Shown here: one piece after another, positions 1 through 13,056 of the stretch
Numbering within the stretch: the stretch's first letter is position 1
How the letters are laid out: every line of letters starts with the position of its first letter
From: Sphaerosporella brunnea
Taxonomy: Eukaryota; Ascomycota; Pezizomycetes; Pezizales; Pyronemataceae
Length of the DNA: 64,000 nt
Assembly: GCA_008704415.1 (NCBI GenBank)
Contig: VXIS01000212.1
Location: 1-64,000 of the forward strand
Direction: 5' to 3'
The notes under the pieces: model-generated
The model's database searches: none
The model's input: only the letters and a program-made list of their open reading frames with translations
Told to the model about the DNA's origin: nothing
Program-made: the position numbers and the translations under genes

Positions 1-1227
1 TTCTTCTTCGATCAGATCTGATCGGCGCGAGGATCCGTCATCATCATCGCTCGTTTTCCTTCCATCCACTGGTGATCACCAGGTCTGAAATCTTGGAACC
101 AACTACGCGACGAGTGATCACGCATGACGGCGGAAAACCGAGCTCGGATCGATCATGACGCATTGATCACCGGAAGGCCCATCACCCACGGAGAAAGCCT
201 CTCCCCCTCCCCCCTTCGGCACCAAAATACCATCAAGCATCCCTCCTCAGAGTTCAAAATCCGCGATCTATCTCCGTTACCCCGACCGCTGAATGAGTTG
301 GCCGTCCGAGCGCAACACCTAGAGCAGTCCGTCGGCCCGAAATGAACTTGCTTGCTATTCAGTTTTGTCTGAGCGGGCCAGCCAGCCAGCGGGGTTTGCC
401 ATGAAACAGGTGAAATTTGCCCATAGCTTGGACTTCTGCGGACTTCGCGGACGGGACGGGGCTGGGAGCCGAGGTCTGTGCACCCCCCCCCCCCCCGGGG
501 CTCATAGTTGGGATCAACCGCGGGGAATGGATAAGCTGGCGTCGTTAGGCTTCAGGCTTCGACGTCTTGCAGCGTTGGAGAAGAGAAAGCCACCGAGTGA
601 TACCCCATGGGTCAGAGCCAACAAAGGCTACATACCTGTGTAGAGTCATCAGATTTGCAGCCTTGATCCGTCGTCATCCAGCCCTGGGCTGGGCTGCGCC
701 TGCGGCTAGAGCAAACGCACATGGCTGCATACCTCATCTAGATTTTATGCTTAACGGGAATTTGCCGATCAAAAGATGGCATTTATACATATAATATGTA
801 TCACGTTGTTTTGTTTTTTCGCGTGAAGGCACAAATGAAGTTCGAAAATAGAAAAAAAAAAACAGCCAATAACAGAATAGAACAGCCCCACTCCCCCTTT
901 TCTTTCTTCGTACACAACAAAAAAAAAAAAAAACACGAAATAGCCGCCGCCGCCGGAACGAAAAAAGCCCCCATTTCCTTTCCCAACCCAAAACACCGAA
1001 AACAGAAACAGAAACAAAAACAGAAAAGAGAAAAAGTGTGTGTGTGTGTGTCTCGCCGCAGAACAAAACCGAATCGAATCGAACCCGACCCGCCAAAAAT
1101 AAAAAAAAAATAAAAAAAAAAACATAAAAAAAAAAACGCCGAAAAAAAAAAAAATCCGTACGCCAATGTCCCCCCAGCCGAAAAAAACGAAAAAAAAAAA
1201 AACACACACAAAAGGGTAGCGACGCTG
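1..1227. other. Intergenic, low complexity
   Basis: I see no credible gene. The stretch 840-1210 is strongly A-rich on the + strand, with many homopolymer runs. It produces Phe-rich artefact ORFs on the opposite strand. Confidence 0.6.
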
Positions 1228-1524
1228 CTACTGGGCGCTCTCGACGCTGCGCTGCGAATCGGTGTCGGTATCGCTGTACTGGCCCGAGGACGAGAAACCG
1301 GCGTTGCACCGCCACGCTTCCTCGCGCAGACACAGCTCCTCGAAACTCAGCGTGGCGGTGCTGCTAGCGTGGCGGCGGTGGTCGTCCGAAAGCATTGTCT
1401 CGTGCCGTCGCAGCGTCGGGATCACGCGCGAGGCGCTGTAGGCGGTGCGGCGATGGTGGAGTCGCGGCGGCGGCGGCGGTGGCGGTGGCGGCGAGGGCAG
1501 CGCGGCGGCGGTGTGCGTGGTCAT
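1228..1524 (-). CDS. Hypothetical small protein (98 aa)
   Basis: The start at 1524 (MTTHTAAALP) is chosen because the in-frame upstream extension to 1932 is pure low complexity (poly-Pro, poly-Ala, Lys/Pro and Thr runs). After a run of nine prolines the protein becomes ordinary sequence with a mixed helical stretch (LSFEELCLREEAW) and a Ser/Asp/Thr-rich acidic tail (QYSDTDTDSQ), a possible phosphorylation region. No family is recognised. It stands alone in low-complexity DNA. It may be a real small fungal gene or a chance ORF. No splice sites are needed. Confidence 0.35.
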   Translation of the reverse strand: MTTHTAAALPSPPPPPPPPPRLHHRRTAYSASRVIPTLRRHETMLSDDHRRHASSTATLSFEELCLREEAWRCNAGFSSSGQYSDTDTDSQRSVESAQ

Positions 1525-2095
1525 CGTTGAAAGGAGGTTCGCTTGGGTTCGGTGGTTTTGTTTGTGCGAGAGATTTGTAGTGGTGGTGGTGGATTTGGGG
1601 TTGGGGTTGGGTTTGGGTTTCGATTTGGGTTTCGATTTGGATTTGCTGCTGCTGGTTGCTGCTGCTACTGCTGCTGCTGCTGCTGCTGGTTGGGGGGCGC
1701 GGGGGTTTTGTATCCTGACTTTTAAGGAGAAGAGAAGAGGAGGAGGAGTAGGAGGAGGAGGCGCCGGCGGCCGGCGAGGTTGGCGATCACACAATCCTTG
1801 TTCCTTGAGAGAAGGAGGGAAAGGCTGGCTGCAACAACCCCTAACCCACGCCATCATAAAGACACACAAAACCTGAAAAAGGCCATCCATCCATCCATCC
1901 AACATGCAACAAACAGTCGACAAGCTCGCCACTGCGCCACCCGGAGTAAAGCCTCATCTCGAAAAGCATCACCATATCGCCCTGCTTGCTCGATTGCTTG
2001 CGTAGAGTAAGTTCCCCTTATCCGCTCGCTCGGGCACCACTCGCCGAGAGAGAGGGGGGCTGTGCGTTGTGACGCATACCTAATCGCCCCACGAA

Positions 2096-2127
<32 letters not shown>

Positions 2128-2128
2128 C
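2096..2128. repeat. (CAT)n microsatellite
   Basis: Eleven perfect CAT units lie in non-coding DNA. A few hundred bases on, at 2309-2343, there is a second trinucleotide tract of perfect CAC/ACC units. The stretch 1525-2807 otherwise shows no gene. Confidence 0.95.
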
Positions 2129-2308
2129 GTGAATGCGTGTCGTGTCGTTGTCGTGTCGAATCATGAAAGGAGAGGTGGGGGGGGGGCGCATCGCGTGCCT
2201 ACTTAATAAAGACCCTCTGGAATACGGCCAACCATGCAACTAGTGTTCGAGAGGACGCAGGGCGGGGAGGGTACCTGCAGATGTCATCTGGAAGGGTGGG
2301 TGTGAGTA

Positions 2309-2343
2309 ACACCACCACCACCACCACCACCACCACCACCACC
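2309..2343. repeat. (CAC)n microsatellite
   Basis: A perfect ACC/CAC tract of about 35 bp, non-coding. On the reverse strand it generates poly-Val and poly-Trp ORFs that are artefacts. Confidence 0.95.
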
Positions 2344-2807
2344 GCTGAGCATGGCTGCTGACAACTACATGGCTGGTGGGGGGGTATAGCCACACACACA
2401 ATAGTAGATTTGAAGCGCCTCGATTCACGATTACCGACTTCCATGGTATGAAAATGTGTTGACTAACCTACCTACCACCATTCGGCGCGGCTACTACACA
2501 ACTGTTGGCCGCCATGCGACAATGATGTCGTCGATTACGAGAGCTGTTCGGAGGGCTATGGAGCCCGAAATGTACACGTTTCGCCGGCTATGACGAGAGG
2601 GATCTGAGAGTAAGAGGGAATGACGCAGACTTTCGCCGGAAATGGGGGGGGGTTATTTTGCGGACATCAAAAGCTGGATTGACTATGGTCTAGGCAATGA
2701 ATAGGGGAACTCCAAACCACAAAACGCGCCCCACCATCTATCTATCTATATCTATATAAGCAAAAGAAAAAGAAAAAAAAACACCCCCAAAACTCCAAGC
2801 CTCTCGA

Positions 2808-3056
2808 TCACCAACTCAAATCCCTCGCCCTCTCAACGGTAACCACCGGCCTAGGCCTCTGCACCCGTACCCTCGACTCAGACCCATACCCCTGGGCATA
2901 GCGATACCCGCTTTCGAACTCCTCGACGGTCCCAAAGTCTAGATCTTGCCGCCGGCGGCGGCGGCTGCGGTCGAAGCAACAGCAGCATGCGCAGTCATTA
3001 AGGATCGTAACGAGGCTGTGGAAAAAAGCGCAAGGCTTGGGCTTGGGGGTGCACAT
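2808..3056 (-). CDS. Hypothetical Cys-cluster basic small protein (82 aa)
   Basis: This 82-aa ORF has a cysteine cluster (CACCCCF) followed at once by six basic residues (RSRRRRR). The C-terminal half looks like ordinary protein (FGTVEEFESGYRYAQ, then VERARDL). A Cys cluster next to a polybasic patch is the usual layout of a palmitoylated, membrane-bound peptide, but this is inference. No family is recognised and it could be a chance ORF. The DNA from 3057 to 3654 holds no visible gene. Confidence 0.3.
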   Translation of the reverse strand: MCTPKPKPCAFFHSLVTILNDCACCCCFDRSRRRRRQDLDFGTVEEFESGYRYAQGYGSESRVRVQRPRPVVTVERARDLSW

Positions 3057-3654
3057 GTGGTGGGTGGGTGGGTGGGTGGGGCAGGGTGGTGCGGGGAGTA
3101 ATGTACTAGGTAGGTGCCTTGATATCGATATCGATATGTTGAACCAATTCGAATTTCGAAGCGGAAGTTGGTTTGGGGGGGGGGGGGGTACTTATGCAGA
3201 GGGATTTTGCGCATGTGCTCGCCCCGCGTGCTGAGGTGGTGTGACAGGGTGATGCTTGATCACTCAGGACTCCGAGTTGCTGCTCACTTGTTCAGTCGAC
3301 GATGACCTGTATCTACATGTGTGTCTCGCTCAAATGATGGGAGCTTTGCATCCCTCCTGACACGACATGAAAGTCAGCACTGCCTGGAATCAGTTGAGCC
3401 ATTCCCATGCGCAAAGCACCATACCTGTAGCTATCGATGTGTTCTTCACACCTGCGCCTGGTCTGGGCTCTTTTTTGACAGGATCATAGACAATCACTCG
3501 ACATATAAAAATACGTGTAAACTAATATCCCCGATAGCTCATCGTCGAAAATATCCAAAAGCTTGTCGACCCAGTCCAAACAGCCTGTAGAGGTACATAC
3601 AAATGAATCCCCAAAAAGCGCACCTCATTTCGCTTGCTGTCATCTCCTTCCAGT

Positions 3655-6600
3655 CTACATCCCAAGCTGCGCATTAGACACAAAATGCGACCCCCCTGCA
3701 CACCTATACCCACCACTCTGCTTTATCCATTGAAAACCAGCCACACAAACCCCCATATTCCTCAACCTCTCCTGCGCCTTTGCCTCTTGCTGCCGCCTTT
3801 GTCTCTCCCGTTCTCTCGCAGCTTCAAGCTCTCTCAGTATCTTCTCTCTCTCGAGTCTCGCAAGTTGCTCCGCCAGCCGGGCTGCCTCCAATTGGCGCTT
3901 CAACTCCTGCAACTCAGCGTCCTCCCTCGCCTTCTGTTCCGCCAACTCGCGCTCAAGCGCCTCGAGCTCCTTCTTCTTGGCCTCCTCCAATGCCTTTTGC
4001 TTGCGCATCTCTTCCTCTTTCTTTTTAATCTCTGCCCGCGCTTGCCGTTCACGCTGTTGCATGGCGGCTTTGTCGGCTTGCAGCTGCGACCATACCCCAT
4101 CAGAAACATTCGGATCACGCCCATCGACGTTTTTAATGGCTGGCTTGGGCGGTTCTTCCTTTTTCTTGGGCTGTGCCTGACGCGTTGCGCGCTTGGTCGC
4201 AATGGCTGGGGCTGTTGGCGCATCTGGTGGCGGAGGCGCTTGTACAGGCCCCGAAGAACCAGAGGCACCGGGGGTTGAGGTCGGCAGGACACCAGCTCTG
4301 GCTTCGCGTTCGGCCAAAAGGTTTCCGGCACAATCCAGGGCATCTTTCTCTAAGAGTATCCTGCCACGTTCGCCAGTCGGTTTCGTGAATACGAGGCCTA
4401 TCATTTTCTTTGCCAGAGTCTTCATGTCTCGCGCATTTCCCCATGAGTTGAGTGAGGCGAGTTTCTGGACAATCTCGAAAAGCGCCTTGTAACCCGCCGT
4501 TACGTCGGAATCCAGCCAGTCGGCGCTGATTTTCTTGGCCTTGATGTCGTGCCTGAAGATCTTGATGCAATCTTCTGGGGACATGTTCGAGAAGACTACC
4601 TCCTCTGGGAAACGACTGGAGAGACCAGGGTTGATCTGGAGCAGCCGATTGATGTCGTTTTCGTAACCGGCCAAAATCACAACGATTTTGCCAATAAACT
4701 TTGGCTTCGTGAGGATATCGACGAGTTCATTGACTGCTTCCACCCCAAAAGCACCCTCAGTCAAGCGATACGCTTCGTCTATAAATAGGACCTGACCCAG
4801 AGCCTTTTCGAGTCGCTTCTGTGTCTTGGGGCCTGTTTGACCCACATATTGCCCGATCAGATCGCTGGCGCTGCATTCATCAACCTTTGCGGCGGACAGG
4901 AACCCCATATCGTAGAAAACTTGGCCCATTTTGCGGGCAGTGGTAGTCTTTCCTGTACCTGGCGGGCCCTTGAAAACAAAGTTCGTAGGGATGAGCTCGT
5001 GGAGGGGGATTCCGTCGGCTTTGGCGTTGACCGCAGTTTGTTGATAGCCTTCCAGCTTTGCCACAATGTCTTCACAGCCCACCACGTCTTCAAAGAGCTT
5101 CCGACAGTTCAATGCAGCCGTGGTTCCCCGGGCAAAGTTGGGGTCAAAGTCTTCCGGTTCAAAAACGACATCAATGCTTCTCTCCGCTGGCGGCTTCCTG
5201 CTCTGTCGCTGCTGGAACCGCGTCTTTGCATCGCTAAGCCTGTTCTCGACTTCACCGCCATTACCAAAGTTGGGTTTCATCCGAGCTCTTCCTAGCATCT
5301 CACAGACGACATCTTTCGCCTCTTCGGTTGCGTCTAGGTCCTGCTGTTTCAGCTTCAACTCTAAGATCTGTCGCAGCTCCGCATTCGTAAAGTCTTGGAA
5401 ATGGAAGGCATCTTCCAGGGCGAATCTACGCTGGAGTCCAGGATTGACGTTTTGAAACATGGTCACCATCTGGTCTTCATAGCCCAAGAGTAACACGCAA
5501 CGGTCTTCTCCAGGGGTAGACTGCACCTCTGCCACGATAGTATCGATGACGGCGGTTTTGTAGGGATCATTAGTTTTGTTGATGCCACCCTCTCCGCCTG
5601 CAAAGAGCATGTAAGCTTCATCGATTATCAGGACTTTACCAATAGTGGTAGCTAAAATAGCCTTAGTGTTGCTTTCGGATTCTCCCAACACGCTTCCTAC
5701 GAAGTCCGACGGGTTTTTTATGACAACTATTACTAATCGTGAGTTCGTGTCCACAGACAAGTGTTACATTCTTTGTAAGAGTAGAGCGGGCAGACCTTCT
5801 CCGTTACTCAGAAGTCCAAGATCGGTCAATATCTGACCGTAATGCTTCGCCACAGTCGTTTTTCCCGTCCCCGGAGACCCCAGAAAGACACGATTGAGTG
5901 AGACTTCCATTGGAGGCTTCTCCTGCAGCTCGCGCTTGTAGTTCGTTTCGATCATATCAAACATAGATTGCACGCTCTGCTTGACTGAATCTAGTCCAAT
6001 CATTGACTGCAGCTTGTTCCAGGCCTTGCTTTCCAAGACGGCTTCCGTAGGGTCCGGACCGATAAGGTCTTCCTTCTTAAATAAGAAGTCATCTGGGATC
6101 AGACCGTTTCGACGCTCACGGGTCAGGCGCTCTCCTTGTCGTTCTCGGATCTTCGCGAAAATATTTGCAAGGTCTCGGGCATTCCCAAACCCATTTCTTC
6201 CTCGCCCCCGGCCTAAGCGGCGGACTGCTATTCTCATGTATAGCCCCCACATTCCATCTTCAATCGTCATCTGCCCTTTGTACCACTTATTGATCATTTT
6301 GCTGAGCATCAGATGCAGTTCGTGGTCTTTGTAATCGTCAAACTGGAGGGAATATGGGATCCGACTCGGTATTCCAGGGTTGTGTTCGAAGAACTGTTGA
6401 CAACATCAGCATGGGCCGTGGTGAGTAATTGGTAGTAGGTATCATACCTTTTCCATGTTCTTATTGTACCCAGCCAGGATAAAGACTATCTTGCCGATAT
6501 TATTCTCAATCTCGGCCAGTAGAAAGTCTAGGACTTGAGCACCACCATAGCTCTGCTTTTCCGTAAGCTGATACGCCTCATCCAAGAAAAATGCACCGCC

Positions 6601-9600
6601 TCCTTCTTTCAAGATATCTTCGATGGCCTTCTTCGCTCCGGCTACACCATCATTGGCCAGTCGAGAGCCGGTTGTTTCGAAGAACTCTGTGCCCGGCAGA
6701 ACGCCCTGATAGGTATTCAAGAATTTCGCGTAGAGCCTCGCCACGGTAGTCTTTCCAGTTCCGGGATTTCCCAGCATGACAACTCCGAACCGTTCGTTCT
6801 TGAAATCAACGTTTTGCCGCAGAGCAGTATCAATCTTGGCCTTGATGCTGAGCACTTGCTTCTTGACGTTTTCGAGCCCAGTCATGTCCATCAAGGCGTC
6901 GATAGCATCGTTGCTTGCATTTTCAACGTCTTTCTGCCGCTGCCATTCTGCTTCAGACTCAGAGGGCTCCGGCGCTGTATATGGCGCTTCTTTGGGCTTC
7001 GCTGGGTCAGGTTGTGAAGCCGCGGCTGCTGGTGGGGGAGCCGACGAGTTGCTTGTTGGATTGGTTCCAGCGGGCTTGGAAGTTGTGGGTGGAGCTGTAG
7101 AAGCAGGTGCCGTTGGGACTGGTGCTGGTCCCGAGCTTACTGATGGCTTTGGAGTGCTGATGGGGGTACGGAGAGCGTTATCAACCGCCTTCTCAGCATC
7201 ACGGAGATCCTTCTTTTTCTGTTCAAGCGCACGTTCCCTATCCCTGCGTTCCCGATACTCTTTGAGCTTCTGCCTCTCTTTCTCAATCTCATCATCTAAC
7301 AAGGCTATTTGGCGCTGATGTTCCTTCAGCTCTTCATCCTTCTTTTGCTGACGTTCGAAATCTCGCTTTTGCTGCTTTTCGGCCTCTTTCACGGCTCGCT
7401 CGCATTGCCGGCAGTCGATTGGGATTCCTTGACGACATTTCCACCGCTGTGGGTGACCGGCGGGGCATTTGGTGTGCATTAGGTGCTCGCACGGCATTTT
7501 CGAGTGGTCGGACAGCTGGTGGCAGCGCTGCGGACATTGATGCTGCTTGCAGTTGAGCATTGTTCCACTGGGTTTTATTTTCTCAAGTGTCAGTCTCGTT
7601 CCGATATATTTAGATACCTACTTAAAGTAGATATGTATGAATGATCGGGGACTTACCAGGGCTCTTTGCATCCCCCGTCCGGACATTCATCGTCGAAATC
7701 TTGCGGCTTGCAGAGCAGGGCCGTTCGGTCTGGATGCCGCTCGCACTTCACAGGGAGTCCTTCATGGATGTAGCCACGCTCCTTGAGATGGTCAAAGAAG
7801 CGAGTCCATAACTCGTGGCCCTTGCGCGAGCCGATGAAGGTGTCGGGGTTGCTGTCGCCGGCGTTAGTCTCACCTCTATAATTGACAGAGGCCAACTTAC
7901 CCTATCATTATAAGGCCATTCCGAGCTCGAGATAGAAGGACATTGAGACGCTCGGGAGCAGCCATGAAACCAATGTCATGGTCGGAATTGCTTCGTGTAA
8001 GACTGGCAATAACGATGTCCGCTGTAAACATGTGGTTAGCAGGCCCTAGTTCGGCAGTACTAATGAAAACTTCCATACCTTCTTCTCCTTGATAGTTGTC
8101 TTGAAAATGGTCAGCGTTTTCCCGCAAAAGATGATAAAAAGAGGGATACCGATAGTCGATAGCTTGATTGGCCGTTTTGTGAGGGTTGCACTGGCCGCTG
8201 GTAGTAAACTGGAGACATTCAGGCTTAATTAGCAAGCTGTGAGAGCACCTCCATAGGGCAGACCTTACCCCGCGCGAACAAGATCATAGGAGTCGACGTC
8301 GCTCAGGACAGGATCATTGTCTTTACTCAAAATATCCCGCAGTAGAGAAAGTTGCCCAAGGTATGGTGTCAAAACCACCATGTGTTCGGTGCCGTAGCCT
8401 TGCTGCGCAAGATATCGGACGAATTTTAGAACCATCTCCGCCTCGAAAGTGTTTTGCTTGGAGGACTTGTAAGTCATGCCATCGACATTGCTGTCCCCCA
8501 TTCTGTGATTGAGGTCCTCCGGTTTGCTGTGGCTGACAAACAATACATTGTGCTGCAATCCTCTGATATCAGGCCGTCCTTGTGTTCTTGGGGCGTCGGT
8601 AAGGTCCGGATAAGTGAGCTTGCGAACCAGAGCAGAGATCTCCGGCCGCATACGATGTTGTGCTGTAAGGACCTGGTGTGGGAACCCTTTCAGAACTAGT
8701 CGTTCGAACAGTGATCTGTTGAGGTCATATCCTTCGCCCTTTTCCACCGTGAGCTGGTAGTTGTTGACTTTCGGCCGTAGTTGCTTGTGGTCACCAATGA
8801 GAATCAATTGATCTGTCGTCGGACCCAACGCAGTAAGAATGTGACTCTCCAGAATTTCTCCAGCCTCTTCCTATGGAATATTAAGTATATTGACAAGCTT
8901 GAGCAGCAACGTTCTTACCACGAGAAGTACGTCGGCATTCGCAGCCCGGATAGCTTCGAACCTTGAAGCAGCAGCATTTGTTGTACATCCGATAACCCGC
9001 TTAGATCTCAATGCCTCGGCATCTTTCTGTCGTTCCAACTTGTGCATTTTGAGCTGGGACTCGTTGTACTCTGCTGCCAGTTCACTGAGTTGTTCCGCCC
9101 GCTCCTTGAGAATATCGATCAGCCAACGTTCGTTTACCAGCTTGCGCTCCTCTTTCGTCATCATCCAGATGTGGTAGTGTTCGGGAGCGACTCTCGATCG
9201 GAAAACACCGGCATCCTGACCGCTTCTCCATTGGTTGAGAAGATAATGTTCGTCCACGCGGCGGCCACGCTGACCGATGAACTGGTATCCGTTTTCTGAG
9301 TCAGGCACTTTGAATGCAGCATACCATTCCGGCCCATCGTCCAGAAATTCGAGGTGTTGCAACAGCTCATCATTTGTAATCCCACACTGGAGATATTCCG
9401 TCAACTGCTGCGATAATTGAGCTTCCAGGCGCCCCGACTCAGCTTTGAGCTGATCAATGGCCATTTTTGTCTCCCTCGCATGCCGCACGTTGTATGTATC
9501 CAGCATAAGCGGCTTCGTCCTGGGGGTGCATCTCGCCGCTGCTCCAAGACGGACCATGTGATCATTTGGGATCCCAATATCCATCAGATCCTCTAAGAAT

Positions 9601-11240
9601 TGGTCAAGAGCGTGGTTAGTGAAACAAACGATAAGGATTGTCTTCTTCGTATGATCGTGTATGATTTTCGCCAAAATTGAACCGATGAACGATTTTCCCG
9701 TCCCTGAACAGAATAATGAGTTTACGATTCCAAACGATGATAGAGGATGTAATAGCGCACCTGGAGGGCCCTGGATAAGGCTAACCCGCTTCTCCAATCC
9801 CATAATCAGAGACTCGGACTGCGAGGTGTCCAAACTGATGGACTTCTTGCTTCCCAATATCATCTGCAAGTCTTTCTGTGGATCTTGTTTGATTTGGTCA
9901 AGGATTGTATAAGGAACAGCTGAGGTCGTTCCAATCTGAGTGCCAGACGTCGGCTTCCATGAGAGCAGTTCCTCTTCAAGTTCTACCTCGTTTGTTTGCT
10001 GCAGGCGGGCAAGAAACGGTTCAAAGGCGAAAACAGCAGTATCGATTTGCACGATTTTAATGTTCGTTCCAGTCTTTAGTTTTAGTATCGCTCTGGCGGC
10101 ACTTTGCTTGCCCTTGAACAACAGCGTGACGATGGGAGGCTTGGATGCGAGAAGGTCGAGATCTCGGTCTCTAGTGATGGTAGGAAACGCAACTACTTCA
10201 CCATCGATGAGCAAACAGCAAACGGTGTCGTGCTTGAAGATATATGGATGGTTCATAAAGAACTTCTTGCGGCTTTTCGGATCTTTGAGCTTACTGAGCT
10301 CGCCGAAATCGTGCTGGCACTGAAGCTTCACACCCCAGCCGGATTTCTGGAACTCGAAACCATATATCTTCAGATTTTCCACGACCATTCCACGGTGTCG
10401 CTTCTTTTTCTCCACCCCCAATGCGATCTGTAACTCTTCCCGCATATCTGCAACCAACTCTTCGCGCAATAGACGGAACTGGTTGTCGAGATGGATGGCA
10501 AGCTTCTCGTCGTTTTCAGCCTCTTCTATGGCATTTGCCAACCGGAGAAAAGGCTTTTCGCGGGACGAAAGCTCATCCGCGGTCGGCATGATTGCGATTT
10601 CGCGAAAATTGACAAAATCGTTATCGTGTCTTCCCCCGGGCCCACCATAGCCATCAAAAGTAGCGGTAACCGTGACAGTGGAAACGATGTGTTTGATTCT
10701 TTGTCCAATGATACGGACCTCCTGGTTTTGAGACTCGAGTAGACGTTTCTGAATGCTATCTTCTCTGGCGAGCTCGACGTAGCGCGTGGCCTTCTCCGGC
10801 GGGAGGATGATGAGATGCAGGAGAAGCCAGCCGAAAGATTGCTGCACCGGTTCCTGCAGACCACCATCCCGGAACGCTCGAACGAAAGCGTCCCAAAATA
10901 TCGGAGGCTCGACCATCACCAGGACTATCTGTCGAAGCAGATCACCGCCGCAGATCGACGGCAGTATCGGGTGCTGTAGGTATTTGAGCAGATCATTTGC
11001 AGGCCCGTTGAAGAAGACTGGCGTGGGACGAAAGTGCATACACGCTTTCAGTGAGGGAAGCCCCCCCGAAATGAGACGCGTGATACACGACGCCGGATCG
11101 GATTGTGCGCATAGTGCTTCGAGAAATAGGTCTCCCTCACGAAAGGAAGCTGGTATTTTTGGTTTGTTGACGTCGACGAACTGGGCGAAATGTTTGTTCA
11201 GCTTCCCAAGACGGGAATTGACTGTTGCAGATTTTGACAT
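3655..11240 (-). CDS. ZNFX1-like SF1 helicase / NF-X1 zinc finger / triple CbxX AAA+ ATPase
   Basis: Ten exons give 2352 aa. Introns by position: 9704-9760, 8871-8918, 8209-8268, 8100-8149, 8022-8078, 7852-7900, 7568-7656, 6394-6447, 5733-5795. The start (MSKSATVNSRL) is the first Met of the conserved N-terminal region. The N-terminal half is an UPF1-like SF1 helicase of the ZNFX1 family: Walker A GPPGTGKS near residue 493, motif II EEAGE near 756, then DNYQGEEADIV and NVLLSRARNG. A Cys/His-rich NF-X1-type zinc finger follows (about 1060-1140), then a charged coiled coil and a Pro/Ala linker. Three CbxX/CfqX-type AAA+ modules come next, with Walker A near 1353 (GNPGTGKT), 1632 (GSPGTGKT) and 1915 (GPPGTGKT). 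Each has an intact Walker B of the type DEAY. The protein ends in a Glu/Arg coiled coil and a short Cys-containing tail (GVCVAGFQW). ZNFX1 relatives act in RNA surveillance and small-RNA pathways, while CbxX AAA+ proteins remodel protein complexes. The role of the fusion is not known to me. All four ATPase sites look active. Confidence 0.94.
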
Positions 11241-11976
11241 ATTGTGAATGCTCCAAAGATCAAAGCTGAAGCGGTGACTTCGCAAGCTCGAACGGGCGGG
11301 TCGGTTTACGGGTAGGTTTGCAGATAGAGGATGTGATGTTCAAGTTGAGGATAGGGTATTGGAGGTCTGATGATGATTGTACCTGAAGAGTTTGGTTCAC
11401 GCGGGGAGGTTCTGCAAGGCAGCAACAAAAGCGGGGTTCAGTTTGCAGGACGTTTGCTGTACAATGACGGCCGCCCGTGGGTTCAGACCGAATGCGGTCT
11501 TGCCGGTTGCTTGCACAGCCGCCTGCAGGTTGCACAGTCTGCTGTGGATACTCATGCCGCCGTGCACAGTGTTTTACTATTTTACTATGTTTGAGCCGCC
11601 CAGGTTCGCGCGTACAGCGGAGAGTACTCTATCTTCCTCCTGCTTGCAGCACTTTCAGTCAACATGGTCTGCAGGCTGGGTCGGCACCTCGTCCCTGTGG
11701 AATCGGGTTGAATCTGTAGTTCGCGCGGAGCTCATGCGTCACGGCTACATCCTCGTTACACATGAGCAACCAGCGACAACCTCATAGATAGAGCTCCGTG
11801 CAACGACTCGCGCCTTTCTCCAAAACCAAGGCGGCAACCGAAATATCTATGATTCGGCCAATCGAGAAGTCGGCCCGTTTGGATACCTCAGTATATGGAC
11901 GGAAACGGCCGTTTTCCTAGGCTTGGCCATAGAAATAGCTGGTTGAAAAGGCTTTGTTTGATTCGGCAGCTTATGT
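11241..11976. other. Intergenic upstream of the helicase-AAA gene
   Basis: It holds only short overlapping ORFs with no recognisable domain. It presumably contains the helicase-AAA promoter and 5' UTR. Confidence 0.5.
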
Positions 11977-12066
11977 AGAAGCGGAGACAATGCTACCCCT
12001 AGGCTCGAGGTCCTACTGTGGGGCCTGCACCTCCAAAGGAAAAGTGATCAAGGAAATTCGCACCGG
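11977..12066 (-). mobile_element. LINE scrap (same family as 56 kb copy)
   Basis: About 90 bp are clearly alike to 56718-56808, sharing GCAATGCTACCCCTAGGCTC-like sequence (one substitution) and the downstream AAGGAAATTCGCACC. In the 56-kb copy this block lies 3' of an RNase H reading frame, so it belongs to the 3' region of a Tad-like non-LTR retrotransposon. Similarity fades beyond about 12160. The surrounding 12.0-13.0 kb holds no gene I can support and may be older LINE debris. Confidence 0.55.
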
Positions 12067-13056
12067 ATATGCAGGCGCACCGAGAAGATTCGCTGGACAA
12101 AAGAATGAAGATACATGATCAGGAAGTAATTTAGGCCTAGTAGAGGTCGGAGCGAATTCGGGCGCCGCGGTCGCCATATGGAGCACGTAGGTCGGGGGGG
12201 TCCAATGTTTTTATCATACTGCTGGCTCTGCTCCCACGGCGGACGCGTGTTTTCAGTGAGCGAGTGCGGACACGTACCAGTGATGGAGTGGCTTTGCTTT
12301 ATGCAGCTTCGTCGGTGACCCTCGTGGTGCTGTTGGGAGTCGAGAAGGGCCCCGCGACGTATACGGTCGTAAAAGAGGACTGCTGGCACCTACTGGCAGC
12401 CATTGGGATTTATCTGGGTCACGGCTTCTGGGCCTATCTCCTGCGTCACATATGCGCCACACCAAGTTGTTCATCCGCTGGCGTCAAATCGGTGGTCGGC
12501 GGCTAAAAAGGACCATGCAAACCGAGATCGCAGCATTCCAACCTCTTGCACAGGCCCCAGCCGCGCCCACCGCGGTCGTTCCGGGTACCTCCCATAATGG
12601 TGTCGGACCGCTGGGCGCTGCATATGTGCAGACCTGGCCACGCAGATGCGGTTCGAGAAATTGGCGTTCTAGGAAGATTCTTTGGACCGACTGCGCTGAA
12701 TCCGGCATCTCCGCATATTGTCGAGGCCACCCAGGATGGGTTATATAAAGCACACGGCGGAGACAGATCTGGATGGACGGGCGGCCTCGCCATTGAGGAG
12801 CAAAGATAAACTGTTTTGCCACCGCAAAAGAAAAGCAGCCTATCCCCGTCCCGCCTAGGCAATCCCCGGCGCCCTGGAAACCTACACGCGTGGCGGCGCC
12901 TAGATGTCTAAAGGCCATGCGCGCGATACGGCGGGGCGGCGGGGTGTCAGAAATACGCGGGCAGCTCTGGCGAGGATCTGGCGCCGCAACCACCACCCCG
13001 CAAGGCCACCCGTTGCCATGCGTATTTCTGAGCCAGCCAGCGTACTTTTCAGCGCG

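Noticed and set aside
734..1333. Long minus-strand ORF of 199 aa (and overlapping frames) in the A-rich block
   Set aside because: It is almost only Phe, Arg and Val from homopolymer tracts; no protein-like composition.
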